A stretch of 64,000 nucleotides of DNA from Deltaproteobacteria bacterium (GCA_027317185.1 DAHVFB010000005.1:1-64000); one strand, 5' to 3'. Numbered from the stretch's first letter, positions 38,900 to 49,134 are shown. Numbers and translations: made by a program. Notes: generated from the letters alone by a model not told the origin.

Positions 38900-39217
38900 A
38901 TGAAACACACAACAACTTTCGCAATGATCGTTGGGGCTGGTATTGCCATAATCGGGCTAGCCGGCTGTACGCCTGCTACTCATGTCACCGAGACCACCAC
39001 CCGGCAATATGACACTTCCACTCCACCTATGATGGCGCCGCTTGCAAATGACAACACGACCACGACAACCCGTTATGATAATGGCACCGTGCAACGGACC
39101 TATTTACAGCCGGCTCCGTACGCGCCTTCGGATCAAAGCACAACCACTGTAACGACTGGTCCGAATGGTGGAACCGTGCAGAAACAAACCACGACCACGT
39201 ACTCGGCGCCGTATTAG
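38900..39217 (+). CDS. Small Thr-rich lipoprotein
   Basis: MKHTTTFAMIVGAGIAIIGLAGC lipobox; Thr-rich mature region. Confidence 0.65.
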   Translation: MKHTTTFAMIVGAGIAIIGLAGCTPATHVTETTTRQYDTSTPPMMAPLANDNTTTTTRYDNGTVQRTYLQPAPYAPSDQSTTTVTTGPNGGTVQKQTTTTYSAPY

Positions 39218-39328
39218 CAGCGCGCGGCTATGCACGCTATCGCGTCATGAAAAAGATAGAGCCGATTCTGACATTCGACCAGCCAATGGGGCCAATCGCC
39301 AATTAACGCCGCATCATCTGGCGTGTTC

Positions 39329-39742
39329 CTAATTCTGAGAAGATGAAGAAGATATTCGCAGATTGTTTGCTACATCTCGAACGCCCTCAGTATTTTTCGC
39401 TATTGCCTCAACGCGAGCCGCCATATCTGAGTTCGGTACATGGCCATCCAGCGTCACCACTCCGGCCGTAGTGGTGACATGAATGTCGAAGGATTTGATG
39501 TCCATCTCACTCACGAAAGCTGCTTTAATCTCGGCCGTGATGGCCGTATCTCGCAATGCCGTAACCGTTCCAAGATAAGCGTTTTGCACGGCCCTTTGGG
39601 TGTCTTCGCCTGCCTGATTCATTGAAGTGCTGGCTGAAACGGGAGGACTACTGCTCGTGTCCAGCGCGAGCGCCGGGATTGCCAGAGCAATCCCAAGCGC
39701 TATCGCAGGAATTATAGCGAGCACTTTGTGCCTACTATTCAC
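39329..39742 (-). CDS. BON domain-containing periplasmic protein
   Basis: DTAITAEIKAAFVSEMDIKSFDIHVTTTAGVVTLDGHVPNSDMAARVEAIAKNTEGVRDVANNLRI. Confidence 0.88.
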   Translation of the reverse strand: MNSRHKVLAIIPAIALGIALAIPALALDTSSSPPVSASTSMNQAGEDTQRAVQNAYLGTVTALRDTAITAEIKAAFVSEMDIKSFDIHVTTTAGVVTLDGHVPNSDMAARVEAIAKNTEGVRDVANNLRISSSSSQN

Positions 39743-39793
39743 ATCGTTAGCTCCTCAATGGAGTGAGATCATACAGATCACGCGCGTCTCCAG

Positions 39794-39952
39794 TTAGCGC
39801 TTCGCTTTGTCGACCACGTGTTCGACAGCCTTCTTCACTTTGCCACTAGCCTGGTCCGCCTTTCCCTGATTTTTCAGGCGTTGATCGTTTGTTATAACTC
39901 CCGTTGCTTCCTCAACGCGGCCTTTAATCTTATCGCTTGTTCCGCTACTCAT
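39794..39952 (-). CDS. CsbD family stress protein (52 aa; absent from ORF track)
   Basis: MSSGTSDKIKGRVEEATGVITNDQRLKNQGKADQASGKVKKAVEHVVDKAKR*. Confidence 0.9.
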   Translation of the reverse strand: MSSGTSDKIKGRVEEATGVITNDQRLKNQGKADQASGKVKKAVEHVVDKAKR

Positions 39953-40329
39953 TTACCTGTTCTCCTGTTGTTGATTACTGAATGGTCGTGAATTTAACGC
40001 CCGTGAGAGCATCGCCAACGGATCGTTTGTTCAGGTTATTCTGCGAGGTCGAAGAGGAGCGAATGGGCCACCCCGTGAAGCGGATCAAAGCCGGACCCGC
40101 GTCTCGTTTCGATCCTGACCATCTAACTCTATCTTGGGTGGTCCGGATAAGCCACGAGACCTGCGCTTGGGTTGGTTCCATCAAGTACCAAGACCGCCGA
40201 TTGGAAATCATCCCTGGAGAGTGCGATTACCGCACGGAACGTTAGCCTTTCGGACCTCCGAGATTTTTTTTTAAAAAAGGTCGAACCGCTCGGTAGCGCG
40301 CGGAGTGCCCCGCCTCACGCACCGCCTGG

Positions 40330-41034
40330 CTTGCTCAGCCAAAGGGGTTTCGGCCCAGCGGCAGTTGTGCGCGATGGGCTCAATGCGGGGGCGCTCGGTA
40401 TCAGCACTTCGCGGACACTGGTGCATCGCACGCGCGATAAGGCCTTCGTTCCGGGCACCTCACGCCGCTCCGGATGAAGATGCGCGAGGTTCTGGAATTC
40501 ATTGAACGCAGCAATGGACACGCTGCTCGAACGCGACGGCCGCGAGATCATCTATATGCCGCTGGCGTACAGGACCTACTCCTTCGATGCCATCCTGCCG
40601 CAATTAACTAATCCCAATACTGTACTGTCCTTAAGCGACGGCGGTGCGCATTGCGGGTTGATCTGCGATGCCAGTATGCCCACCTATATGCTGACGCACT
40701 GGTGCGCGATCGCAGTCGCGGCGACCGGCTACCGCTTGAGTTCGCGGTAAAGCGCCATACGCACGACACGGCGCAACTCTATGGCCTGCTCGATCGCGGA
40801 ACGCTCGCGCCGGGCATGAAAGCGGATATTAATCTGATCGATTTCCAGCGCCTGCGGCTTCATCCGCCAGAAATGGTCTTCGATTTGCCGGCTAACGGAC
40901 GGAGGTTCGTGCAGCGTGCGGACGGCTATAAATTTACAATCGTGAATGGCGACGTCACTTTCGCCGACGGCCAGCCAACCGGTGCGATGCCGGGCAAGGT
41001 GATGCGTGGTCCTCAAATGCCGCCACCAGCATGA
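40330..41034 (+). pseudogene. N-acyl-D-amino-acid deacylase/amidohydrolase remnant (no N-terminus, internal deletion, frameshifts)
   Basis: AVVRDGLNAGALGISTSRTLVHRTRDKAFVPGT / REIIYMPLAYRTYSFDAILPQLTNPNTVLSLSDGGAHCGLICDASMPTYMLTHW / VRDRSRGDRLPLEFAVKRHTHDTAQLYGLLDRGTLAPGMKADINLIDF in different frames. Confidence 0.82.
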
Positions 41035-41075
41035 ACCCCATGTCGGTGCGCGCGGCTTTGTCATCGAATCGGTTT

Positions 41076-44000
41076 TCACCTCCGTGTCACCGTGATTGCG
41101 CGAGCGACCCGCGGTTCCCGAAGGCTCCGTTCCTTCATGATCGCGAAGAATACCGGCACCAGGATCAAGACGTGAATCGTTGAGGTGATCATCCCGCCGA
41201 CGATTGGCGCCGCGATCGGCTTCATCACATCGGAGCCGATCCCGCTCTCCCATAAAATCGGCGCGAGACTGAGCATTACCACCGCGACCGTCATCAGCTT
41301 GGGGCGAAGCCGCTGAACCGCGCCCTCGATCACCGCCAACTCGATCTCCTCATGAGTCAACGCGCCATTGGCGATGTGACGATTCAGGGCCTCGTGAAGA
41401 TAGATTACCATAACGACGCCGGTCTCGACGGCGATTCCGAACAAAGCGATGTACCCGACCCATACCGCGACGCTGAAGTTAAAACCCATCATGTACTGGA
41501 GAAGGAGCCCACCGGTCATCGCATACACAGTCGGAAGAATTAGCACGATCGCTTCAATCATCGACTGGAAGAGCGTGTAGAGCAGCACAAAGATCAGACC
41601 GAAGACGACCGGCAGGATGATTTTCAGGCGTTCACGGGCACGCAACTGAAATTCATACTCTCCCGACCATTTCAGGGTGTATCCGGCAGGCAAATGAAGC
41701 TGCCGATCGAGCACACGCTGCGCGTTGCCGACGTATGTGCCATAGTCCGCGGTCGCGAGGTCAATATAGACGTAACCGGTCAGCAATCCGTCCTCGTCGC
41801 GGATCATCGATGGCCCTGGACTCAGACCGATATGAGCGACCTCGCCGAGCGGGATCTGCGCGCCGGTCGGCGTCATGATCAATACGCGGCGAAGCGCATT
41901 CAGGTCGTTGCGATAATCCGCGAGATAACGCACATTGATCGAGTAACGCTCGCGTCCTTCGACCGTCGTCGCGATATTCTCGCCGCCCATGCCGGAACTG
42001 ACCGCGCGCTGAACGTCGCCGACCGTCAGGCCATATCGCGCCGCGGCGGCACGGTCGACATCGACGTTGATGTAGAACCCTTGCGAGACTCGTTCGGCGA
42101 AGATACCTCGCGTGCCTGGGACCGCGCCGAGGATCTCTTCGATCTGAGAACCAATCTGCTGAATTTGGTCAACGTCGGGACCTTGAATTTTAAGTCCCAC
42201 CGGAGTTTTTATCCCGGTCAGCTCCATGTCGAGCCGATTCTCGACCGGCATCGTCCAGGAATTGGACAGGCCGGGAAAGTGCAGGCGATCGTCCATCTCG
42301 GCAATAAGTTGATCGTAGGTCATGCCCTTTCGCCATTGACCGCGTGGCTTGAGCATAATTGTCGTATCGAACATATCGAGCGGCGCATTGTCGGTAGCGC
42401 TATCTGAACGTCCGATAGAGCCGAACACACTTTGGACCTCGGGAAACGTGCGGATGATCTGATCCTGTTTCTGCATCAGATTTACCGCGGAGTTGATCGA
42501 TATCCCGGGCAGCGCCGTAGGCATATACAGAATCGAGCCCTCGTACAGGGGCGGCATGAACTGGCTACCGATCCTGAACAGCAGTGGAATCGTGAGCAGC
42601 AGGAAAATCACGTTGGCCGCGATCGTCACCGCGCGATGACGCAGGCACCATCGGATTACCGGCAGATAAATCGCCTGGAAGAACCGCGAGATGGGATTCT
42701 CTTCCTCGGGGCGCAGGCGTTTGCCGCGGATAAAGAGGACCATCAGCACGGGAACCACCGTGATTGCGAGGATTGAGGAGAAGGCGATCGCAAAGGACTT
42801 GGTGTACGCCAAAGGCCGGAACATCCGTCCTTCCTGCGATTCGAGCAGGAACACCGGCAAGAACGAGACGATAATGATAATCAGCGAAAAGAAGATCGGC
42901 CTGCCGACCTGCTTCGCAGCGGATAGCAGTATTCGCTGCCGCTCGGATTCGGAAACTGACTCGCCTGTCAGCGACGCCTGTTGCTGCGCCTCCGACAAGT
43001 GTCGATATCCGTTTTCGACCATCACGATAGAAGCATCGACCAATACGCCTATTGCCAGCGCCAGCCCTCCCAGCGACATGATGTTCGAGCTGATCTGCAG
43101 ATAGTACATTGGAATGAACGTCGCGATGACCGCTATCGGTAGCGCAAGGATCGGGATAAACGCTGAACGCAGGTGAAATAGAAAAACGATTATGACTAGG
43201 CTGACAATGATGGCTTCCTCGATCAAATCGCGTTTCAGCGTATTGATCGATTCCCGGATGAGCCCCGACCGGTCGTAGCCAGCGACGATTTCAACGCCAC
43301 GCGGCAGAGTCTTTTGAACCTGAGCCAGCTTTCGCTTGACCCCGTCGATGACCGTGAGGGCATTCTGCCCGTAGCGCATCACGACGATGCCGGCTACGGT
43401 CTCGCCGTCCCCGTTCCACTCGGCCGCTCCCTCGCGCAGATCGGGACCCAGACTGACCACGCCCAGATCTCTAATCAGTACGGGAGTTCCGTTGTTGGTC
43501 GCGACGGCGATCTCCTCGAGGTCCGTCACCGAATGAATGTAGCCGAGGCCGCGGATCATGTAGTCCGCGCCCGACATCTCGAGTACGCGTCCGCCAACTT
43601 CGCCGTTGCTACCGCGGATTTTGTCGATCACCGTTTCGAGCGGGATCTTGAGCGCGAGCAGCCGATTGGGATCGAGCTTGACCTGGTACTGCTTCACAAA
43701 GCCGCCGATCGTCGCGACCTCCGAAACTCCCGGTACCGTTTCGAGCGCGTAGCGAATGTTCCAATCCTGCAAGCTGCGCAGGTCGGCAAGACTGTGCAGA
43801 TGGCTCTTGTCGACGAGTGCATATTCGTAGACCCAGCCGGCGCCGGTGGCGTCTGGCCCGATCACTGGATTCACGCCCTCCGGTAACTTGCCGGTTATTT
43901 GCTCGAGATATTCAAGCACGCGGCTGCGCGCCCAATAGATATCGGTGCCGTCTTCGAACACGACGAACACGTACGAGTCATTAGACATCGTTTGCGCGCG

Positions 44001-44246
44001 AACTGCCTTCACATGGGGCGCGGCCAGCATCGCGGTGACGATAGGATAGGTTACCTGGTCCTCGATGAGATTGGGCGGCTGCCCCACCCATTCAGTGTGG
44101 ATAATCACCTGGACGTCGGAGATGTCCGGCAGCGCGTCGAGCGGGATTCGATCGAGCGACCAGACGCCCGCGAGTACCAGCGCCAGCACGCCGAAGAACA
44201 GCAGGAAGCGGTTCGCATTACACCAGTCTATAGTTCTTTCGATCAT
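41076..44246 (-). CDS. cusA: Heavy-metal RND efflux permease, CusA/CzcA family
   Basis: MIERTIDWCNANRFLLFFGVLALVLAGVWSLDRIPLDALPDISDVQVIIHTEWVGQPPNLIEDQVTYPI...GVLVDASIVMVENGYRHL. Confidence 0.9.
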   Translation of the reverse strand: MIERTIDWCNANRFLLFFGVLALVLAGVWSLDRIPLDALPDISDVQVIIHTEWVGQPPNLIEDQVTYPIVTAMLAAPHVKAVRAQTMSNDSYVFVVFEDGTDIYWARSRVLEYLEQITGKLPEGVNPVIGPDATGAGWVYEYALVDKSHLHSLADLRSLQDWNIRYALETVPGVSEVATIGGFVKQYQVKLDPNRLLALKIPLETVIDKIRGSNGEVGGRVLEMSGADYMIRGLGYIHSVTDLEEIAVATNNGTPVLIRDLGVVSLGPDLREGAAEWNGDGETVAGIVVMRYGQNALTVIDGVKRKLAQVQKTLPRGVEIVAGYDRSGLIRESINTLKRDLIEEAIIVSLVIIVFLFHLRSAFIPILALPIAVIATFIPMYYLQISSNIMSLGGLALAIGVLVDASIVMVENGYRHLSEAQQQASLTGESVSESERQRILLSAAKQVGRPIFFSLIIIIVSFLPVFLLESQEGRMFRPLAYTKSFAIAFSSILAITVVPVLMVLFIRGKRLRPEEENPISRFFQAIYLPVIRWCLRHRAVTIAANVIFLLLTIPLLFRIGSQFMPPLYEGSILYMPTALPGISINSAVNLMQKQDQIIRTFPEVQSVFGSIGRSDSATDNAPLDMFDTTIMLKPRGQWRKGMTYDQLIAEMDDRLHFPGLSNSWTMPVENRLDMELTGIKTPVGLKIQGPDVDQIQQIGSQIEEILGAVPGTRGIFAERVSQGFYINVDVDRAAAARYGLTVGDVQRAVSSGMGGENIATTVEGRERYSINVRYLADYRNDLNALRRVLIMTPTGAQIPLGEVAHIGLSPGPSMIRDEDGLLTGYVYIDLATADYGTYVGNAQRVLDRQLHLPAGYTLKWSGEYEFQLRARERLKIILPVVFGLIFVLLYTLFQSMIEAIVLILPTVYAMTGGLLLQYMMGFNFSVAVWVGYIALFGIAVETGVVMVIYLHEALNRHIANGALTHEEIELAVIEGAVQRLRPKLMTVAVVMLSLAPILWESGIGSDVMKPIAAPIVGGMITSTIHVLILVPVFFAIMKERSLREPRVARAITVTRR

Positions 44247-44256
44247 GCTTCTTTCC

Positions 44257-45744
44257 TCACATCGCCATCGAACCGCTGGCTGATACGTCCACCTGTTTCG
44301 TGGCAATCGTATTGCCGCCCTTCGAGGCGGTGATCGTCAAACTCCAGGTGCCACCACCAGGCAGATCGATGCTCGCGGCATACGTACCGTTTCCTTGATC
44401 CTGTGCTGTGCCCTGCGCGCGCATCGCCGCCATTCCCATCGCCGGCATCGCCGCCATATAGAAGGACACCGCCACTTGCGCACCTGAGATCGGCGCGTCT
44501 TTGGAATCGCGCAGGGTCACGGTGACCTTGTTATTTCCGCGCGCGAGCGGAGTGGGGTCGCTGGTGAATTCGATGCGGGCCTGGGGCGTCGCTTCGGCGG
44601 TTTGTCCTGCCGCATTTGCGCCGACACCCGGCGGTGGTGGAACGAACGCGCCTGCGGCCGCCTGGAGTTGGCTTTCCGAGTCGATCAGGAAGTTGGCGGA
44701 ACTGACTATCTGTTGACCTGGCGAAAGTCCCTTGAGCACGATGAAGTCATCGCCAATGTGCGATCCTAACTCGACCTCGACAGGAGTGAGATAACCGTCG
44801 CCGCGATCGATGAAGGCGACGTTGTGCGTACCCGTGCGCAATACCGCCGTGTCGGGAATCACCGTCTGCACGCCCATCGGCAGACCCAGCGCTACTTGCG
44901 CGAACATCCCGGGAAGAAGCTTAACTTTCGGGTTGTTGAACTCGCAACGAACTTTGGCGGTGCGGGTCAACAGATCGATCTGCGGCTCGATCAAATCGAC
45001 GCGCCCATCGAAGTTTACGCCCGGATAGGCGTCCACCGTGACGGTTGCCGCATCACCCGGATGGACCTTGCCGATCTCGTTTTGGAACACCGCCGCGTAG
45101 ATCCAGACTTTCGACAGATCGGTGATCGTGAACAGTTGCGTTTCCGGTTGAACGTACATGTTGGGCAGCGCGTTACGCTCGACGATGTAGCCGCTCATGG
45201 GCGAATCGATCTCGACGGCGCGGCGCACGGTGCGCTCGCGTTCCAGCCGTGCGATCTCGCGTGGCGACACGCCCCAGAGCTTGAGACGCTCCGCTGCGGA
45301 ATTGACTAGCGCTGACGCATCGGTGGTCACATCCTCGATGGAGCTGTGGCCGACGCGCTTGCGGGCATCGAGGGCGAGCAGATATTCGTTTTCGGTGCTC
45401 ACGAGGTCGGGGCTGTAAATCGTGAACAATGGCTGGCCTTTGCGGACGTATTGGTAGATCGAATTGGCGAACACCTGTTCGATCCATCCGGCGAAACGCG
45501 TCTGCACATAGCCTTGCAGCCGTTCATCGGGTTCGATGTTGCCGGTGGTCTCGAGACGATCGCTCGTTTCTTTCCGCATTACGGTCGCGAACTTGAGTCC
45601 GATCAATTGGCGGCGCTCCGGGGTGATCCGGATTGGCGCGAGCGGAGAGTCCGCGGCAAAGACTATCGGCCGGGTGAGCAACAGACCGAAACCCAGTATC
45701 AGGAGGAACGTGCTCACTCGCGTTCGTGAATTGCTGTAAATCAT
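44257..45744 (-). CDS. cusB: CusB-like RND periplasmic adaptor with C-terminal YtkA/FixH-like domain
   Basis: RFAGWIEQVFANSIYQYVRKGQPLFTIYSPDLVSTENEYLLAL; C-terminal VTLRDSKDAPISGAQVAVSFYMAAMPAMGMAAM...GTWSLTITA. Confidence 0.88.
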   Translation of the reverse strand: MIYSNSRTRVSTFLLILGFGLLLTRPIVFAADSPLAPIRITPERRQLIGLKFATVMRKETSDRLETTGNIEPDERLQGYVQTRFAGWIEQVFANSIYQYVRKGQPLFTIYSPDLVSTENEYLLALDARKRVGHSSIEDVTTDASALVNSAAERLKLWGVSPREIARLERERTVRRAVEIDSPMSGYIVERNALPNMYVQPETQLFTITDLSKVWIYAAVFQNEIGKVHPGDAATVTVDAYPGVNFDGRVDLIEPQIDLLTRTAKVRCEFNNPKVKLLPGMFAQVALGLPMGVQTVIPDTAVLRTGTHNVAFIDRGDGYLTPVEVELGSHIGDDFIVLKGLSPGQQIVSSANFLIDSESQLQAAAGAFVPPPPGVGANAAGQTAEATPQARIEFTSDPTPLARGNNKVTVTLRDSKDAPISGAQVAVSFYMAAMPAMGMAAMRAQGTAQDQGNGTYAASIDLPGGGTWSLTITASKGGNTIATKQVDVSASGSMAM

Positions 45745-47093
45745 CTTCCGTCACCGATTACCTGCTGAAGCTTTGCAATCGCGATTTCGTGGTCGGCGAG
45801 GCTGCGGTAGTACTCTTGCCGCAGGTTTTCCAAATCGAGCACCGACGAGAGCAGAGTCTGGAAGTCGACTTTGCCGACGCGATACGCGGCCATCGCCGAG
45901 GCCTGCGACGTCTCGGCCTGCGGGATCAGACCGTCGCGGTAGATCGACATAATCCGCTCCGCCGTGCGCATCGCGACCAGACTGCTCTCCGCGTCCGTGG
46001 AGACTTGCAATTGCGTAGCCGCGGTCTGCTCGCGCGCGGACGCGGCTTCAAGCGCGGCCTGCTCGATCGCCGGAGTTTGCTTGCGCCAGAAATAGAGCGG
46101 AATCTTCGCGCCCAGGTTGAGCATGTAGTAGTCATTGAATCCGGGGCCGGTTTTCTCGTACGAATAGCCGACCGTGAAGTCCGGCCAGTAGCCCTGATGC
46201 GCCAGCTTCAACGCTTCCGCGCTGCGCGCTTCCATCGCGCGATCCGCCGCGAGGTCGGGGGAGCCGTTGCCGGCCATCTGCGCCAGCTGTGATGAATCGA
46301 GTTCAAGATGCGTCGCTTCGACGTCGCCGATTTCGATATTGCGCGAGTCGGGATCGCGCCCGAGTAACTGCTTGAGTGCGAGCTGCTCCTGGTCCTCCTC
46401 CTGATGGTGCATCGCGTGTTCCTTCAGGATCTCGGTGGCCTGAAGCTGCGCCTTGATCAGGTCCTGCTGCAGACCCTCCCCGACGCGATACCTGGTTTCG
46501 GCGATCTGCTGGATCTGCCGGAGATCGTCCTGGTCGCGATCGAGAATCGCCAACGTCTTCGCGAGGTAAAAGAGCTCGAAATAGGCCTCCTTGATCTTTT
46601 CCTCGACCTCACGCTCGGCACTTTCATAGCGATGCTTCGCGTACTCGGCATCTTTTTCCGCCTCGGATTTTTGCAACCGAAGCTTGCCGGGACCCGGGAT
46701 GTCCTGCGAGACGCCGAAGCCGGTGTAGTAGAAATCGCTGCTCTCGTATCCTGAGAACGGCTGCGGACTGCCGACCGTGAAGTGCTGGATCGACACCTCC
46801 GGATCGGGCAGCGTCGACGCCTGGATCGGCACTTTGGTTTGCGCCTGCCAATGCTCGCGCGCGGCGAGCACGATCGGGCTGCGCAAAAGAGCCTCGTCAA
46901 TCAATGCTCTCAGGCGATTCGAACCGGCGGATGTTTCCATTCCGGCGGCGGATTGAGCGGCGTCTGGCACCGCCAGGGCGCCGCGAGCCTGCGCGTATCC
47001 CGCCGACGGAACGATGGTCAGACTCGCGAAAGCAAATAGAGCCGCGATTCTATTTCGTGCCGCTAAGCGGCGAATGCTTGCGGATGATTTCAC
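45741..47093 (-). CDS. TolC-family outer membrane factor (CusC-like)
   Basis: YYTGFGVSQDIPGPGKLRLQKSEAEKDAEYAKHRYESAEREVEEKIKEAYFELFYLAK...; likely GTG start 47093. Confidence 0.88.
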   Translation of the reverse strand: MKSSASIRRLAARNRIAALFAFASLTIVPSAGYAQARGALAVPDAAQSAAGMETSAGSNRLRALIDEALLRSPIVLAAREHWQAQTKVPIQASTLPDPEVSIQHFTVGSPQPFSGYESSDFYYTGFGVSQDIPGPGKLRLQKSEAEKDAEYAKHRYESAEREVEEKIKEAYFELFYLAKTLAILDRDQDDLRQIQQIAETRYRVGEGLQQDLIKAQLQATEILKEHAMHHQEEDQEQLALKQLLGRDPDSRNIEIGDVEATHLELDSSQLAQMAGNGSPDLAADRAMEARSAEALKLAHQGYWPDFTVGYSYEKTGPGFNDYYMLNLGAKIPLYFWRKQTPAIEQAALEAASAREQTAATQLQVSTDAESSLVAMRTAERIMSIYRDGLIPQAETSQASAMAAYRVGKVDFQTLLSSVLDLENLRQEYYRSLADHEIAIAKLQQVIGDGR

Positions 47094-47276
47094 AAATACC
47101 AACCTTTCCCGCCGCGATTGTTCGCGGCGCCGCTGCGTCTCGCAGATCGAAAATCCACGTCCTGACGTGCCGAACGGATCGGCAGATGTTCCCTGGATTA
47201 TCGCGAACGGCCAGCATGCGATTGTCAGCATCGGATGCGTCGCATCCGCGCTAGGACTCACGCACTCAGGGGAGGT

Positions 47277-47609
47277 TCAGATTTGACGCGAACAGAGCAG
47301 TGCTAACGACGCGATGCGATCGGGTGGCGAGTATTCACGAGCGGCGACGATATTTTGTAAGTGTGAAATTGCGATTATCGCCAGGGGCACAGATATACTT
47401 CCGATCGAATCGAAATGCTGCGTGCCTGACGCCGGACTGGCCGCTCGATCCGGTGCCGTTGGCGCTTTGCAGCAGATCACCTGATTCGCCGGAGCGCTCC
47501 GCGAACAATTCGCACCGCAGCACTCCGCGGTGGAACATGCGGTCGCGGACGGCATGCCCACGCTGAGTGGGAGCAGGAGGGCGATCAGGATTACCGCAAG
47601 CAGGCGCAC
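47277..47609 (-). CDS. Cys-rich small secreted/membrane protein, first gene of cus-like operon
   Basis: Signal-like MRLLAVILIALLLPLSVGMPSATA then CSTAECCGANCSRSAPANQVICCKA. Confidence 0.6.
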   Translation of the reverse strand: MRLLAVILIALLLPLSVGMPSATACSTAECCGANCSRSAPANQVICCKAPTAPDRAASPASGTQHFDSIGSISVPLAIIAISHLQNIVAAREYSPPDRIASLALLCSRQI

Positions 47610-47673
47610 GTAAACACGCTACTCCTGCCATCGGGAACAGGCAACGATGCGTATTTGGATCGCCGCCCGACGC

Positions 47674-47868
47674 TCACCTGGCCGCGCCCGATTCCGCTCG
47701 GCGGCAGGGATCAATGTTGCGCCACAGATACGACGATGTCGGGTTGCCGTGCTGAAAGACAATCGGGTCGCCTTCCCCCTCGTTGATATAGGCCATGCCA
47801 CGACCTTTGATCTCGAGGAATTCTTTTCGGCGAATGACATCGCGAAGGCCAGATTCGAGGCCGGCCAA
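47674..47868 (-). pseudogene. Haloalkane dehalogenase N-terminal remnant
   Basis: [38 protein letters not shown] then diverges; alpha/beta-hydrolase oxyanion [12 protein letters not shown] motif, rest missing. Confidence 0.75.
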
Positions 47869-47965
47869 TCACGGTCCAATTGCGGCATGGCCGACGAGCA
47901 GCGCAGATGCGTGCGATGGTTGAAAACGCGAGGCGGTGCGGCAATCCGATCTGGAGATTATTCTC

Positions 47966-48880
47966 TCACGCGAGCGGCGGCGGCGATTGCCAGCAAGGTC
48001 CCGCCTTCGGCAGCATCGCCGGCAGCGCGTGCTCCAGGATTTGCTCGAACCAGCGCGAAGTCTCGACCAGTTTATCCAGGTCGACGCCGGTGTCGATGCC
48101 CATGCCTTCGAGCATGAAGACCAGATCGTCCATCGGGATATTGCCGGTCGCCTTGGGCGCGAACGGACATCCGCCGGCGCCGCCGGTCGAGGCGTCGAGC
48201 ACGTCGGCGCCGCTCCGCACGGCCGCGTAGGCGTTGGCCAGCCCGAGGTTGCGCGTGTTGTGGAGATGAATGCCAATCCGCGTACCGGGAAATTCATTGC
48301 GCGCGCGCAGCAGTATCCGCTCGATTTGCGGCGGCACCGCCATCCCCACGGTGTCGGCAAAATCGACCTCCGCCACTCCCGCCGCGATAAATTGCGCCGC
48401 GAGCCGCAGCACGCGATCCGGATCGACCGCGCCTTCGAACGGACAGCCAAAGGAAGTGGCGATGGTGCCGGTCAGCTCGACGCCGTCGCGCCGCGCGCGC
48501 TCAAAAATCGGCCGATACGCGGCCATCGTCGCCTCGGGCAGCGCGTTGGCGTTTTTCTGATTCATCGTATCGGTCGAGGCGACGACCAGCCGGATATAGC
48601 GCGCGCCGGCCGCCACCGCGCGATCGTATCCGCGGTCGTTGAGGACGAGCACGATCGGGCGGATGCCGGGGATCTGCGCCGCAGCGCGAAACACCTCCTC
48701 CGCATCCGCCATCTGCGGCACCCATTTCGGGCTGGCGAAAGAGGCAACCTCGATCCAGCGCATCCCGGCCGCGGCGAGGCGGCGAATCAATTCGAGCTTT
48801 TGCGCCGGCGACAGCCTGATTTCCTCGTTTTGAATACCGTCGCGCGGCGCCACGTCACACAGAATAATCCCATCGCTCAT
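47966..48880 (-). CDS. Hydroxymethylglutaryl-CoA lyase
   Basis: CDVAPRDGIQNEEIRLSPAQKLELIRRLAAAGMRWIEVASFASPKWVPQMAD...GCPFAPKATGNIPMDDLVFMLEGMGIDTGVDL. Confidence 0.93.
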   Translation of the reverse strand: MSDGIILCDVAPRDGIQNEEIRLSPAQKLELIRRLAAAGMRWIEVASFASPKWVPQMADAEEVFRAAAQIPGIRPIVLVLNDRGYDRAVAAGARYIRLVVASTDTMNQKNANALPEATMAAYRPIFERARRDGVELTGTIATSFGCPFEGAVDPDRVLRLAAQFIAAGVAEVDFADTVGMAVPPQIERILLRARNEFPGTRIGIHLHNTRNLGLANAYAAVRSGADVLDASTGGAGGCPFAPKATGNIPMDDLVFMLEGMGIDTGVDLDKLVETSRWFEQILEHALPAMLPKAGPCWQSPPPLA

Positions 48881-49134
48881 ATTCGCTACCTCTCCAACGC
48901 CGCGGCGATGCGGCCTGGCGTCCGCGCACTGGCCATTTTCTGCCGATGATACAGGGCCGCAGCATTATCGCCCAATAGCAGCCACGATCAAGCTCTGAGG
49001 GGGTCAACCGACGCTTTAGCCGGGAAAATCGAACGCCCGGGTTCGGCCACCGGGCCTCGATCCAGATTGTTGGCGGCCGGCGCCCCAGGCATATCGTTGA
49101 ACCGGTTCCGAAGGCGCGGCGGGGGAACTCGAGG

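Noticed and set aside
47936-48949. 337-aa plus-strand ORF
   Set aside because: Antisense to HMG-CoA lyase.
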